Assembly (NCBI RefSeq): GCF_001485415.1
Contig: NZ_BCMQ01000003.1
Coordinates: 186,001-250,000 of the forward strand
Direction: 5' to 3'
Source: Myroides odoratimimus
GTDB lineage: Bacteria; Bacteroidota; Bacteroidia; Flavobacteriales; Flavobacteriaceae
DNA length: 64,000 bases
Made by a program: the position numbers and the translations under genes. The notes below the pieces were generated by a model, which did no database searches, was not told the origin of the DNA, and saw only the letters and a list, made by a program, of their open reading frames with translations. Position 1 is the first letter of the stretch, and the number at the start of each line of letters is the position of its first letter. This document shows, piece by piece, positions 1-9,269 of the stretch.

Positions 1-139
1 TTTGTTATCATTAAATAGATAAATATAAATAGTTGATAATTCTATCTTTTAGAATACCAACTATTTATATTATCGGTTTATAATTTCTCTATTTTCTGTG
101 TTTTAAAGACGTATTTATCTCCCTACAGTAATCATAAGT

Positions 140-660
140 ATGTCATCATAAGATGAAATACTTCTCACACACTCTGCTTTTACTGACTTTCTTAGGAGGA
201 CATAGTATGAGTAAGTCCATTGTTTAATGTAGAGATGTCAATATTTTGCGTCTCCACACAATACATACACAACGTTTGTGGACGCGATATATGTACATAT
301 TGTCCGTAGGCAAAAGATGCCCTACGGACAATATGTACATACCGTACCACAATCATTATCCGCAATTGTAGGGATGTATTACATACATCCACATAAAACA
401 TCAAATGATGTTTTCCTACATGCAGGTATAACGTATTGGGTTATACAGAATATTTACGTCTCCATCAACGTATATCACGCCCTATTTTAATTAGGAATTA
501 CCTGCTCTGCGGGTAATAGGTACACACAGAGTATTAATGTAGAGACGTCAATATTTTGCGTGTCACACCATACATACACAATATGTGTAGATGTGTAGTG
601 TGGTTACGGTGTGTAGACAGAAGATGTTCCGTCTGTACCTTATATTTGTTGTGTTCTTTT
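140..660. repeat. Palindrome-rich intergenic island with two related REP-like units
   Basis: No convincing gene lies in the first 727 bases. Two related units of about 115 bp begin at 228 and 538. Each opens with an imperfect palindrome (TGTAGAGAyGTCAATATTTTGCG and onward) and continues through ACATACACAA to a second hairpin around an AGATG loop. The first unit contains a perfect 21-bp inverted repeat, 290-310 with 321-341, around a 10-nt loop. Between the units are smaller hairpins at 372-379/383-390 and 395-402/407-414, and an ATTACCTGC/GCGGGTAAT pair near 497-518. The opening palindrome resembles a repeat I associate with Bacteroidota and cyanobacterial REP elements; that is recall, not a search. 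The small open frames here run through the hairpins and are not genes. Confidence 0.7.
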
Positions 661-727
661 TGCAAAGACTTATCACATAATTATCCCCTAATGCCTGAAA
701 GACAACAATTCTAAATTCCTAATTGAA

Positions 728-1714
728 TTATAGTATTTCTCTTCTCAGATCTTCTGCAGACTTAGGAGATAATGCACCTAGAGGAATATCATATACAGTC
801 ATAGCACCAGCTTCTCCCTTTTGAGCTAATTTATATACAGCACGCGAGAAGGCTACTAATACACTAGCAGTAAACTCAGGGTTACTCTCAAGAGTTAGTC
901 CAAATTCTATATTTTGTTTAGTGTCTGTACCTGTGATACCAGATCTAAACACTTTACCACCATGAGGCATAGCAGAGTGGTTTGCTTTAAGTTCTTCCTC
1001 AGATATAAAGTGTACTGTAGTGTTATAATCAGCGAAGTAGTTAGGCATTGTTTTGATAGTATGTTCTATGATAGAAGTATCAGCTCCATCTTCTGCTACT
1101 ACATAACAGATACGCTCATGCTTCTCAGCTGTAGTTAACACAGGATTCTCACCTTGGCGAACTCTATCTAAAGCACTTTCTATAGGGATAGTATATTGTA
1201 CACCACCTTTAACTCCAGAGATACGTCTAATCGCATCAGAGTGTCCTTGGCTTAGTCCTTTTCCCCAGAATGTATATGTTTCCCCTTGAGGTAAGATACT
1301 TTCCCCTAATAATCTAAGCATAGAGAACAGCCCTGGATCCCATCCTGTAGAGATAAGGCTCAACTTATTGTGATCTTTAGCTGCTTTGTTTACCGTATTA
1401 AAGAATTCAGGAATCTTAGCATGGGTATCAAAGCTATCAACTGTATTAAACCACTGTGCGATATAAGGCACTTGTTCTGGCAGGTCAGTAGAAGACCCAC
1501 CACAGATAATCATTACATCGATGATATCTCTATATTCTGTGATTTGATCGATATGTATCGCTTTGGCTTCAGTAGGAATGCTTTGAGGATCTCTTCTAGT
1601 GAAGACAGCTACTAATTCTAAATCAGTATTTTGACGAATAGCAAGTTCTACACCTTTTCCTAAGTTACCATAACCTACAATACCTATTTTGATAGGCTGA
1701 TTAGAAGTATTCAT
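728..1714 (-). CDS. ddh: meso-diaminopimelate D-dehydrogenase
   Basis: NADPH-dependent enzyme that makes meso-diaminopimelate from tetrahydrodipicolinate in one step, feeding peptidoglycan and lysine synthesis in the cytoplasm. The 328 residues match the family's usual length of about 320. The Rossmann loop GYGNLG is at residues 14-19. STGWDPG (122-128) and the GLSQGHSDA segment (about 153-161) are characteristic of Ddh, and MPHGG lies in the C-terminal half. It is transcribed alone on the minus strand, with a 750-bp intergenic region upstream and the palindromic island downstream. The ATG at 1714 gives a normal N-terminus that places the dinucleotide loop where the family has it. I saw no clear TAnnTTTG box close upstream. 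Confidence 0.93.
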   Translation of the reverse strand: MNTSNQPIKIGIVGYGNLGKGVELAIRQNTDLELVAVFTRRDPQSIPTEAKAIHIDQITEYRDIIDVMIICGGSSTDLPEQVPYIAQWFNTVDSFDTHAKIPEFFNTVNKAAKDHNKLSLISTGWDPGLFSMLRLLGESILPQGETYTFWGKGLSQGHSDAIRRISGVKGGVQYTIPIESALDRVRQGENPVLTTAEKHERICYVVAEDGADTSIIEHTIKTMPNYFADYNTTVHFISEEELKANHSAMPHGGKVFRSGITGTDTKQNIEFGLTLESNPEFTASVLVAFSRAVYKLAQKGEAGAMTVYDIPLGALSPKSAEDLRREIL

Positions 1715-2484
1715 ATTTTTATTTTAAAAGTCTGTACAGTCCCTTTAGTTGTAGGGAGTTTCGTTTATAAGGGAGCTAATTTAGCTAAAACTTTAGACTT
1801 ACTGTACACTAAATAGATTATCATTAGTTGTTTCCACGTATCTTTCCTTGGTTCACTATGAGTAAAATAAGCTCTTTAAGTCATTTCCTTATTAGCTAGA
1901 AGGGATTTGATATGTAATCTCAAAAGGAGTTAAAGTTTTTTTGTATATTTGCAGAGTATTTTGCTTTAAATCAGAACCTTGTCTGAATACTTTTTAACTT
2001 GAAAGTATATAAATCAAAGCAAAAATACTTCTTCGTTTAGTTTTAAAAAGTACTATATTTTTTAAGGCTAAAAACTCTCATTTAGTACTATCGGTTTAAA
2101 ATTACTAAAAAACACTTGTCACTTTTTTCGAGTGTTTATGCGGTATTCATCGGTGTTTCTTCGGAAAAGCCCCCTTTTTTGCAATACTTTTCCGAACAAC
2201 TTCCAAACCATGCCCGAACAAAGTGCTTTTTTTAGCTGTTAAACCCTTGGTGTTATTGGGGTTGGGCGTAGTTCGATAACTTCAGAACTAACATTTTGAG
2301 AATAAGTGTAGGTGCATTATGAGAACGGTAAAAAGTACTATTTGTGTTTCAATAGCAACCTAAGTATTGAGGGGAGTTATATAAATAAAATAATTTATAA
2401 TCAAGATTGAGTGTTCAGCAATATGTTTTATACACTAGATAAAATATAAATTCCCTAATTTTAGCCTTGAAAAATAAAAATAGT
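1715..2484. other. Intergenic region with palindromic TTCTTCG element
   Basis: This is a long non-coding stretch between the divergent ddh and DUF6985-like genes. It holds a TAtaTTTG box at 1944-1951, followed by a hairpin (AGTATT 1955-1960 with AATACT 1986-1991, enclosing TCAGA/TCTGA) that runs into five T residues. At 2105-2233 is copy 1 of a palindromic element. It has an AAACACT/AGTGTTT pair (2110-2116/2131-2137) and a perfect 10-bp pair TTCGGAAAAG/CTTTTCCGAA (2160-2169/2187-2196). Related copies lie near 33.6, 49.7 and 60.0 kb. I see no gene here. Confidence 0.65.
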
Positions 2485-3408
2485 ATGGAAGAGGCACAAG
2501 TGGTAATAGATCGTATATATAGTTATCTAGACAGGTATGGTTTAAAAACGAATACAGATACTGTAGAGGATTTGATTGCTTTTATAGAGGCGCAATGGAA
2601 CTTAGCTGATGAAAGTAAGTATTGTATATATGATGCCTCTATCATTATAGGACGTATGACTACTGAATATATAAGATTAAGAGAGTTTGAGAAGATGATG
2701 TTTTGGCTTGATGAAGGTGATAAGCATAGTAATAAAGATAGAAATCCTGAGTATGTACGCAATTATTATAAAGGAGAGTGTTGTTTAGAGTGTGGAAATG
2801 AAGAAGCTGCTCTGCATTATTTAAATTTGTGTTATGCTGTAGAGCCAGAGTATATCTTCACAAGAGCTCCTTTCTGCTATGAGTTTTTTAATCAACATTT
2901 AGAAAATCCTGTACAGTTGTCAGAGCCTATAGAAGGGGATGAGGTAGAAATAGAAATGGAGCTAGAATTGCCTTTGTGGAAAGCCTTTTTTAAGATGGAA
3001 GAAGCTATCCGATGTGAAGTACTACTAGATTATATAGAAGATGAGGTAGATGAGAAGGAAGCAACAGAATTAATGAATCGAATAGTAAAGGACGTTCAAG
3101 AGAATGAACAGACTATTCTAGAAGAGTTATTGAGTAAGCTAGTTTCTAAATACGAGAAGTGGCAAGTGCAGTATGGATATAAAGGAGAGGATAAAGAAAC
3201 TTTTATGCCTGATATTGTAGATAAGAATCAGTTCGGAATGTTGATTACACCGATGACTATCTATATTATACCAGAATCATGGACAGAACCTCCTCATATA
3301 GGATATCTCTTTGATTGTTCATGGGATAGAGAACATGCATTAGGATTCATGACTTATGACCATAAGGTAGAGCATATTGGTGGAGCAGATAGTGCTTTTT
3401 GTTTGTAG
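2485..3408 (+). CDS. Hypothetical protein, DUF6985-like C-terminus
   Basis: About 307 residues, acidic and apparently cytoplasmic, with no signal peptide. Residues about 20-130 are helical and TPR-like, with paired segments such as LREFEKMMFWLDEG and NEEAALHYLNLCYA. The C-terminus (PPHIGYLFDCSWDREHALGF) resembles DUF6985-type modules, which often end in a WDxEHG-like motif; that assignment is from memory. The frame also has a TTG at 2467. I prefer ATG 2485 because a TAatTTTA box at 2456-2463 would put the transcript start at or after the TTG. The gene is single and ends at a strong terminator. Its function is unknown; such modules are common in polymorphic-toxin immunity proteins, but no toxin is adjacent. 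Confidence 0.7.
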   Translation: MEEAQVVIDRIYSYLDRYGLKTNTDTVEDLIAFIEAQWNLADESKYCIYDASIIIGRMTTEYIRLREFEKMMFWLDEGDKHSNKDRNPEYVRNYYKGECCLECGNEEAALHYLNLCYAVEPEYIFTRAPFCYEFFNQHLENPVQLSEPIEGDEVEIEMELELPLWKAFFKMEEAIRCEVLLDYIEDEVDEKEATELMNRIVKDVQENEQTILEELLSKLVSKYEKWQVQYGYKGEDKETFMPDIVDKNQFGMLITPMTIYIIPESWTEPPHIGYLFDCSWDREHALGFMTYDHKVEHIGGADSAFCL

Positions 3409-3437
3409 AGGAGTTGAATTATGTAAATTAATACACA

Positions 3438-3469
3438 CCCTTCAAGGTATATACCTTGAAGGGTTTTTT
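3438..3469 (+). terminator. Intrinsic terminator after the DUF6985-like gene
   Basis: Perfect 13-bp inverted repeat (CCCTTCAAGGTAT with ATACCTTGAAGGG, 3438-3463) followed by six T residues. It lies 30 bp after the stop codon. Confidence 0.9.
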
Positions 3470-3660
3470 GTTGTTAATCTATATTTATCCAAAAGGATTA
3501 GGTTCTATCATTGTGAAAAGTTAATAAACAAAACAGATTGTTAGTCATAGCTTATTTTTTGTTTGATTTTTTAATTAATTATTAACATTTTAGTAATTGA
3601 TGCGTAATGTTAAGGTTAACTAGTGAAGGTAGCTTTGCCTCAACAAAAAATGATAAACTA

Positions 3661-5151
3661 ATGAAAATTAACTACAAATTACCAACTTGGATTTTAGGTC
3701 TAGTTATGACTGCGTCTGTAGTAGGGTGCCATGATGATAATAATTCAGGTAGTGGCGAAGGGGAAAACAATGGCGACAAAATTGTTTTAAAGAATCATTC
3801 AAAAACACTAGCTTTTGTTTACGCGATGCCTGGTTTTGAAAAATTAGAGATTTTTTCTCTTATTTCGAGTGAAGATAAATTAAGTGAATCTCCTGATTTC
3901 GTGTTTGGAGGACAACCTGATGGGGCTGGTTTTATGAAAGATCCTAAAGGAGATGGATATTTGATGATTACAAATCATGAGATTATGAAATCTGTTTCTC
4001 GTGTTTATTTAGATAAAACATTTAAACCTGTTAAAGGAGAGTATATTGTAGATGGAATAGGAGGGATTACAAGGCTTTGTTCTGCTACTTTAGCAAAACC
4101 AGAGATACATGGTTTTGGACCTGTATTCTTGACAGCTGGAGAGTCGGGAGAAGAAAGTATGGTACATGCTATTGATCCTATGGGATCTACTGATCTTAAA
4201 TCTAATCGAGATAGAGTATTGCCAGCGTTGGGTAAAGCAAGTATGGAGAATGCAGTTCCTCTTCCTTTGGATGTTTCTAATGGGAAAACGATTGTTTTAA
4301 TTGGGGAAGATCAAGGGTATTCTTCTAATCATCAAAGTGCAGGGCAATTAATCATGTATGTTGGAAATAAAGGTGATCTTCAAGGAGGAAAATTATATGC
4401 ATTAAAACGTAAGTCAGGAGGATATACTGAGATGGATATGAAAAAAGGAATGGAGTATGATGTAGAGTTTGTAGAGATACCAGGCGCTAAAGATATGACT
4501 GGAGCTCAGATTAATCAAAAGAATATGGAGCTAGGAGTTATTCGCTTTTCTCGAGTAGAAGATGTTGATTATAGAAAAGGTGCAGGAAAAGGAAATGAAA
4601 TTTACTTTACTGCAACAGGGCAAGCAAGCGGAGGTAATCCTGTAAATGGTTTTACGATGTGGGGAAGAGTATATAAACTAGTATTAGATAAAAACGGTAT
4701 GATGACAGGTAAATTATCTGTTGCTGCAGAGGGAGATAGTGATCCTGGTAAGAACCTAATCAATCCTGATAACCTATGTGTGACTGAGAATTATGTATAT
4801 ATTCAAGAAGATGGAGATTCTTATTATGCCGATGCAAAACATGATTCTTATATCTGGCAATATAAAATAGCTGATGGTTCTTATAAACCATGGTTGAATA
4901 TGAAGCACAATAGAGAAGATGCGGAGTGGCAAAAGAATTATAATCAATCTGGAAATCTTCAGAAATTTGGTTCTTGGGAGTTTGGAGCAATGGAAGATAT
5001 CTCTGAGTTGATAGGTGTTCCAAATACTTTTTCTGTTAATATTCACTCGCATACTTGGCAAAAAAATGAATTTGTTGATGCAGATAAAGCGGGTGTGAAC
5101 AAGAATAAAGAAGGAGGTCAGGTAGTGATTATTCGCAACGTAGAAAAATAG
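3661..5151 (+). CDS. PhoX-like (DUF839) phosphatase-family lipoprotein
   Basis: Predicted lipoprotein of 496 residues with a beta-propeller character, similar to the PhoX/DUF839 family of calcium- and iron-dependent alkaline phosphatases. The start is taken at ATG 3661 because MKINYK plus a hydrophobic stretch leads to the lipobox VVGC (Cys23). An 18-residue upstream extension would destroy the signal peptide. CHDDNN follows the lipobox, like the acidic export signal that sends Bacteroidota lipoproteins to the cell surface. NPDNLCV and YIQEDGDSYY in the second half, and SWEFGAMEDIS near the end, fit the DUF839 pattern. A strong terminator separates it from the peroxidase gene 70 bp downstream. 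Substrate and catalytic activity are inferred from family resemblance only. Confidence 0.7.
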   Translation: MKINYKLPTWILGLVMTASVVGCHDDNNSGSGEGENNGDKIVLKNHSKTLAFVYAMPGFEKLEIFSLISSEDKLSESPDFVFGGQPDGAGFMKDPKGDGYLMITNHEIMKSVSRVYLDKTFKPVKGEYIVDGIGGITRLCSATLAKPEIHGFGPVFLTAGESGEESMVHAIDPMGSTDLKSNRDRVLPALGKASMENAVPLPLDVSNGKTIVLIGEDQGYSSNHQSAGQLIMYVGNKGDLQGGKLYALKRKSGGYTEMDMKKGMEYDVEFVEIPGAKDMTGAQINQKNMELGVIRFSRVEDVDYRKGAGKGNEIYFTATGQASGGNPVNGFTMWGRVYKLVLDKNGMMTGKLSVAAEGDSDPGKNLINPDNLCVTENYVYIQEDGDSYYADAKHDSYIWQYKIADGSYKPWLNMKHNREDAEWQKNYNQSGNLQKFGSWEFGAMEDISELIGVPNTFSVNIHSHTWQKNEFVDADKAGVNKNKEGGQVVIIRNVEK

Positions 5152-5172
5152 TTTAAGTTCTAATGTTTTGTA

Positions 5173-5213
5173 ACCTCTAGTAGTATCTTATTTACTACTA
5201 GAGGTCTTTTTTT
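5173..5213 (+). terminator. Intrinsic terminator after the PhoX-like gene
   Basis: 13-bp inverted repeat ACCTCTAGTAGTA (5173-5185) with TACTACTAGAGGT (5193-5205), then a T tract. It ends only 8 bp before the next start codon. The peroxidase gene is therefore expressed either by read-through or from a promoter overlapping this hairpin. Confidence 0.88.
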
Positions 5214-5220
5214 AGATTTT

Positions 5221-7011
5221 ATGAAAACAATTAAATACACTTTTTTGATTGTTTTGGTTTGTTGTTTATTTAGTTGTTCTAACAAAACCAAAATATATGA
5301 AAATATTACTTATAATAACTATTTATTGACTCAAGTAGATAGTTTAGAAACGACAATAAATAATTTAGTAGATGCAGTAGAACAAGGTAAAGATAGTACT
5401 GTTGTTAGAAATGCGTTCGTAGAGAGTAGAAAGGCTTATAAAAAAATAGAGTGGGCAGTTGCCTATTTTTTACCTCATACAAGTAAATCAATTAATGGAC
5501 CTGCACTAGATCAACTAGATTTAGATGAGAATAAATATGTACCTGCAGAAGGGTATCAGGTTGTAGAAGAATATCTATATCCTGTCTATGATCTAGAAAA
5601 TTATGGCGAACTACTTATTGATACAAAGAGGTTAAAAAACTTTGTACTGAGTATACGCAAGAATTTTGAAGTAATTACCATTTCGGAAGATGTAGTTTTA
5701 GAGGCATTAAAGATGGAGTTGTTTCAGATTACAGCTTTAGGGATTACAGGTTTTGATACTCCAGCAAGTAAATTGTTATTTGTGGAAGCTGCAGCTAGTC
5801 TATCAGGAGTTAAACAAGTATTGGAGTTATCGAAGAATTGGCAGAATACAGCTTCTTATCCAGAAGTGAAATTATTATTAGATAAAGCTATAACTATCTG
5901 TCAAAAAAATCCTAACAAGGACAGTTTTGATTATCTAGATTTTATTACTTCGTATTTAGATCCCATAGCAAAAGGAATTGTAAGGATACAAAGGGACTTA
6001 GAGATTCCTTTTAAGGATGGTAATCAAGTGGTAAAAGGTAGTGTGAACTCACTTTTTGATAAGGATTTGATTAATTTAAATGCTTTTTTACCAGATTCTA
6101 CTTACTATTTAACGCCAGCAAAGGTTGCTCTAGGTAAAGAATTGTTTTTTGATAAAAAGCTTTCTAAAGATAGTTTTAGAAGTTGTGCTGATTGTCATCA
6201 TCCAGATAAAGCGTTTAGTGAGCCTTTTAAAACAGCATTAGGCCTAAAAGGTCAACCACTTCTGCGCAATACGCCTTCTCTGAATTACTCAGCATATTAT
6301 CACGGGCAGTTTTGGGATATGCGAAGTGTTACTTTAGAGAGTCAGTCTTCTGATGTAATCACAAATAAAGATGAGATGCATGGAGATTTAAAACAAATAG
6401 TAGCTCATCTTAACGAAGAAGAAAAATACAAAAAACAGTTTAAAACAGTATACCAAACGGAAAAGGAAATAGAAGTATGGCAATTAGAAAATGTGTTAGC
6501 TTCTTATATTCGTTCTCTTTCTGTTTTTAACTCTCGTTTTGATCAGTATATGAGAGGTAATAAACAAGCTTTAACTTCTCGTGAAAAGAAAGGGTTCAAT
6601 TTATTTGTAGGTAAAGCACAATGTGCAACTTGTCATTTTATGCCGGTGTTTAATGGGACAGTTCCTCCGTTTTTTGTGAATTCGGAACAAGAAGTATTAG
6701 GAGTACCAGCAGATAAACAAGGTAAGGTCTTAGATGGTGATTTAGGGAGATATGTATTTAATACAGATCTACCACAATTAAAACATTCGTTTAAGACACC
6801 TACTGTTAGGAATATAGGAGAAAGCGGTCCTTATATGCATAATGGTGTGTATGAGACTTTAGAAGAAGTAATGGATTTTTACAATAAAGGAGGAGGATTA
6901 GGTATGGGACTAGAAGTAGAAAGCCAAACCTTACCAGAAGACCCTTTACAGTTAACAGAGAGTGAAATTTCTGATATAGTATTATTTATGAAGGCATTAA
7001 GTGACCAATAA
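5221..7011 (+). CDS. Imelysin-like / di-haem cytochrome c peroxidase lipoprotein
   Basis: 596-residue predicted lipoprotein (lipobox FSC, Cys19). Residues about 30-260 form an imelysin-like helical region. Residues about 290-596 form a MauG/CcpA-type peroxidase with two haem sites, CADCH (Cys322-Cys325-His326) and CATCH (Cys468-Cys471-His472). Family signatures such as LLRNTPSLNYSAY and GPYMHNGVYETLEEV are present. The family reduces hydrogen peroxide with electrons from small cytochromes in the periplasm, and imelysin domains are linked to iron-regulated envelope proteins. It follows a PhoX-like lipoprotein, so the pair may respond to iron or phosphate status; that link is inference. The order imelysin-then-peroxidase in one chain is known from Bacteroidota, so I read it as a real fusion. 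Confidence 0.88.
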   Translation: MKTIKYTFLIVLVCCLFSCSNKTKIYENITYNNYLLTQVDSLETTINNLVDAVEQGKDSTVVRNAFVESRKAYKKIEWAVAYFLPHTSKSINGPALDQLDLDENKYVPAEGYQVVEEYLYPVYDLENYGELLIDTKRLKNFVLSIRKNFEVITISEDVVLEALKMELFQITALGITGFDTPASKLLFVEAAASLSGVKQVLELSKNWQNTASYPEVKLLLDKAITICQKNPNKDSFDYLDFITSYLDPIAKGIVRIQRDLEIPFKDGNQVVKGSVNSLFDKDLINLNAFLPDSTYYLTPAKVALGKELFFDKKLSKDSFRSCADCHHPDKAFSEPFKTALGLKGQPLLRNTPSLNYSAYYHGQFWDMRSVTLESQSSDVITNKDEMHGDLKQIVAHLNEEEKYKKQFKTVYQTEKEIEVWQLENVLASYIRSLSVFNSRFDQYMRGNKQALTSREKKGFNLFVGKAQCATCHFMPVFNGTVPPFFVNSEQEVLGVPADKQGKVLDGDLGRYVFNTDLPQLKHSFKTPTVRNIGESGPYMHNGVYETLEEVMDFYNKGGGLGMGLEVESQTLPEDPLQLTESEISDIVLFMKALSDQ

Positions 7012-7030
7012 TAAAAGTTAAATTCGTTTT

Positions 7031-7069
7031 AAAGCTCATGGTGTAGAACAATACATTGTGAGCTTTTTT
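7031..7069 (+). terminator. Intrinsic terminator after the peroxidase gene
   Basis: AAAGCTCA (7031-7038) pairs with TGAGCTTT (7059-7066) and is followed by T residues. The loop is 20 nt long, so the hairpin is weaker than its neighbours. Confidence 0.65.
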
Positions 7070-7097
7070 AGTTATAGAAGTAGAGTAGAAGAGTTTC

Positions 7098-7127
7098 TTG
7101 TGATTTATTGAAAAAAGAGTACTTTTA
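7098..7127 (+). promoter_or_regulatory. Bacteroidota-type promoter for the DUF695 gene
   Basis: TTG at 7098-7100 and TActTTTA at 7120-7127 are separated by 19 bp, close to the Bacteroidota consensus. The start codon lies 24 bp downstream. Confidence 0.6.
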
Positions 7128-7151
7128 GCACTCAAGTTTAAAAGAAATGTT

Positions 7152-8252
7152 ATGGGGTTTTTTGATAAATTATTTGGGAAAGGCGTTAAGGAGGCAAATA
7201 CTGTTGAATTAGAGACACAATATCAACAGTTTTGGGATTGGTTTATTGCTAATGAATCGAAATTCTATAAGACAATAGAAAATCATGAACGTGTAGTGGA
7301 GGATTTTATTGACATTGTCAGCCCTAAGTTAAAGGCTATTAATCCAGACTTTAATATGCTAACAGGGATGGGAAAAGATGGGATAGGAGAACTAATTATT
7401 TCTCCTGATGGTAGACTAAAGTCATTGCCTTTTGTAGATGATTTTATTGAAGCAGCTCCAGAGCATGAAAGATGGCGTTTTATCAGTTGTAAACCGAGTG
7501 TAAAAGGGATAGGGTTAAATATGAATGGTTTTTTACTAGATGAAGAGACAGTTTCATTTGTACCTATTCACGACGATGAGTATCCAGATTATATTCATTT
7601 ACGTTTTATAATTAAAGAATGTACTCCTGAGAATGAAGAAGAAATAGGGAATGCTCTTTATATGTTTTTAGACAATTACCTAGGTGAGATTAAGACAATG
7701 ACTATGATAGATTACTTAGAGGTAAAAGGAGAGGAAGGTGTTGAGGGAGAGTTGATTACTGTGTCTAAGTTAAGTGATTATTTAAGTTATAGGGAAACGG
7801 AGTTTGTGGAGAAGTATGATAGTGTGATTCGCAATAGTGAGGAGGATACTTATTCTATATTAGAAAGTAATACTGATCATGAGCCCTTAATAGTGGTAGT
7901 GAATACTAGTTTTTTAAACTGGGACCAGAAGATGTCTTACCCATGGGTAGTGAAGGTATCTATAAAGTATAAAGGACGTGAGGATGGGCTACCAAATAAA
8001 CAAGATGTCACGACAATGGATGAGATAGAAGATCTAATTCTCGAATCAGGAATCTTGCATAGTGTGGCCAGAGAGACAGGTTCTGGAGAACGCACTTTAT
8101 TCTTTGCAACAAAAGATTATAGAAGCGCATCTAGAGATGTATTCAAAACAATCGGCTTATTTACAGATCGCTTTGATATTGACTATACTATTTATAGAGA
8201 TAAATATTGGATGGGGCTAGAAGTCTATACAAGAGCGATTAATAGAGGATAA
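7152..8252 (+). CDS. DUF695 domain-containing protein
   Basis: 366-residue soluble protein starting MGFFDKLFGKG, with no signal peptide. Residues 1-195 form an alpha/beta region rich in acidic and aromatic residues, similar to DUF695 partner domains that begin with an FWDWF segment. Residues about 205-366 match DUF695: the PWVVKVSIKYKGREDGLP segment followed by a MDEIEDLI helix, then a DRFDIDYTIYRDKYW strand near the end. DUF695 proteins have no established function; some are listed near toxin-immunity genes. It is transcribed alone from its own promoter. About 200 bp of featureless AT-rich DNA follow before yaaA. Confidence 0.75.
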   Translation: MGFFDKLFGKGVKEANTVELETQYQQFWDWFIANESKFYKTIENHERVVEDFIDIVSPKLKAINPDFNMLTGMGKDGIGELIISPDGRLKSLPFVDDFIEAAPEHERWRFISCKPSVKGIGLNMNGFLLDEETVSFVPIHDDEYPDYIHLRFIIKECTPENEEEIGNALYMFLDNYLGEIKTMTMIDYLEVKGEEGVEGELITVSKLSDYLSYRETEFVEKYDSVIRNSEEDTYSILESNTDHEPLIVVVNTSFLNWDQKMSYPWVVKVSIKYKGREDGLPNKQDVTTMDEIEDLILESGILHSVARETGSGERTLFFATKDYRSASRDVFKTIGLFTDRFDIDYTIYRDKYWMGLEVYTRAINRG

Positions 8253-8446
8253 TGAATGCAAAGCAATGTATGCGACAGTTATATTTTTTATTTAAATCAT
8301 TTTAGTTATTATCTATTTAGTAATGAGAATGATTAGTTGGAATTTAGGGATTTATTTAGTTGATAAAGCTGTTAGAAAAAGTGTTAAAACAAGGATAAAA
8401 CCTAAAAACACAGGGATAGTAAATATGAAAATCTAAATAGTTATCC

Positions 8447-8454
8447 TATATTTG
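8447..8454 (+). promoter_or_regulatory. TAtaTTTG promoter box that decides the yaaA start
   Basis: A perfect TAnnTTTG box. Transcription from it should begin near 8459, so the upstream ATG at 8457 would be outside or at the very end of the transcript. The start at 8475 is therefore preferred. Confidence 0.6.
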
Positions 8455-8474
8455 GGATGCTAAAAAAAGAAATC

Positions 8475-9242
8475 ATGAAAATTTTAATATCGCCTGCTAA
8501 GAGTTTAGATTATACAACAGCGGTGCCTGTAGAAAAAGCTACAAAAGCTTCATTCATCAAAGAATCAAAAGTAATCAATGAAGTTTTACAATCTAAAACT
8601 CCTATGGACTTAGAGGCTCTAATGAAGATATCTAACAATCTAGCAGAACTAAATTGGAAGAGAAATCAAGAGAGAGCTTTTGTGAAGAAAGCTGGAAGGG
8701 AAAAAGATTTTAGACAAGCAGTTTTTGCTTTTAATGGAGATGTATACGCTGGTTTAGACCCTTATAGTCTAACAGCAGAGAAAATAGAGATATTACAAGA
8801 TAAATTAAGAATATTATCAGGTCTTTATGGCTTGTTAAAACCTTTAGATGAAATAGAACCGTATCGCTTAGAAATGGGAACTAAAATGGCTGTAGGAGCA
8901 AATGCAAACTTATATGAGTTTTGGAAACCAATTTTAGCAGAAGCTTTAAATAAAGAAATGAAACAAGGTGAGTTACTAATTAACTTAGCTAGTAATGAAT
9001 ATTTTAGTGCTATTGATAAAAAAGCGATTAAAGGAACTCTTGTTACTCCAGATTTTAAAGAATTGAGAGAGGGAAAACTGAAGACAATCAGTTTCTATGC
9101 TAAAAAAGCAAGAGGAATGATGGTGCGTTATATCATAGATAATAATGTCAATGATATAGAGGGTTTAAAAAAGTTTAATGTAGATGGGTATGCATGGAGT
9201 GAAGCTGATTCTAAGGGTAATAATTTAGTGTTTACAAGATAA
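8475..9242 (+). CDS. yaaA: Peroxide stress protein YaaA (UPF0246)
   Basis: 255-residue cytoplasmic protein of the YaaA/DUF328 family. In E. coli it lowers free intracellular iron and protects DNA and protein during hydrogen peroxide stress. The N-terminal MKILISPAKSLD, the central YSGLYGLLKPLDEIEPYRLEMG-type segment (here GLYGLLKPLDEIEPYRLEMG) and the C-terminal FYAKKARGMMVRY are family hallmarks. The start is set by the promoter position and by the conserved N-terminus. hutH begins 27 bp downstream with no terminator between, so the two are probably co-transcribed. A functional link between them is not evident. Confidence 0.93.
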   Translation: MKILISPAKSLDYTTAVPVEKATKASFIKESKVINEVLQSKTPMDLEALMKISNNLAELNWKRNQERAFVKKAGREKDFRQAVFAFNGDVYAGLDPYSLTAEKIEILQDKLRILSGLYGLLKPLDEIEPYRLEMGTKMAVGANANLYEFWKPILAEALNKEMKQGELLINLASNEYFSAIDKKAIKGTLVTPDFKELREGKLKTISFYAKKARGMMVRYIIDNNVNDIEGLKKFNVDGYAWSEADSKGNNLVFTR

Positions 9243-9269
9243 AATTTTATATACCACCAATATACAAAT

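Noticed and set aside
192..490. Two 70-codon frames in the left-edge palindromic island
   Set aside because: Both run through a 21-bp hairpin stem and mirror each other.
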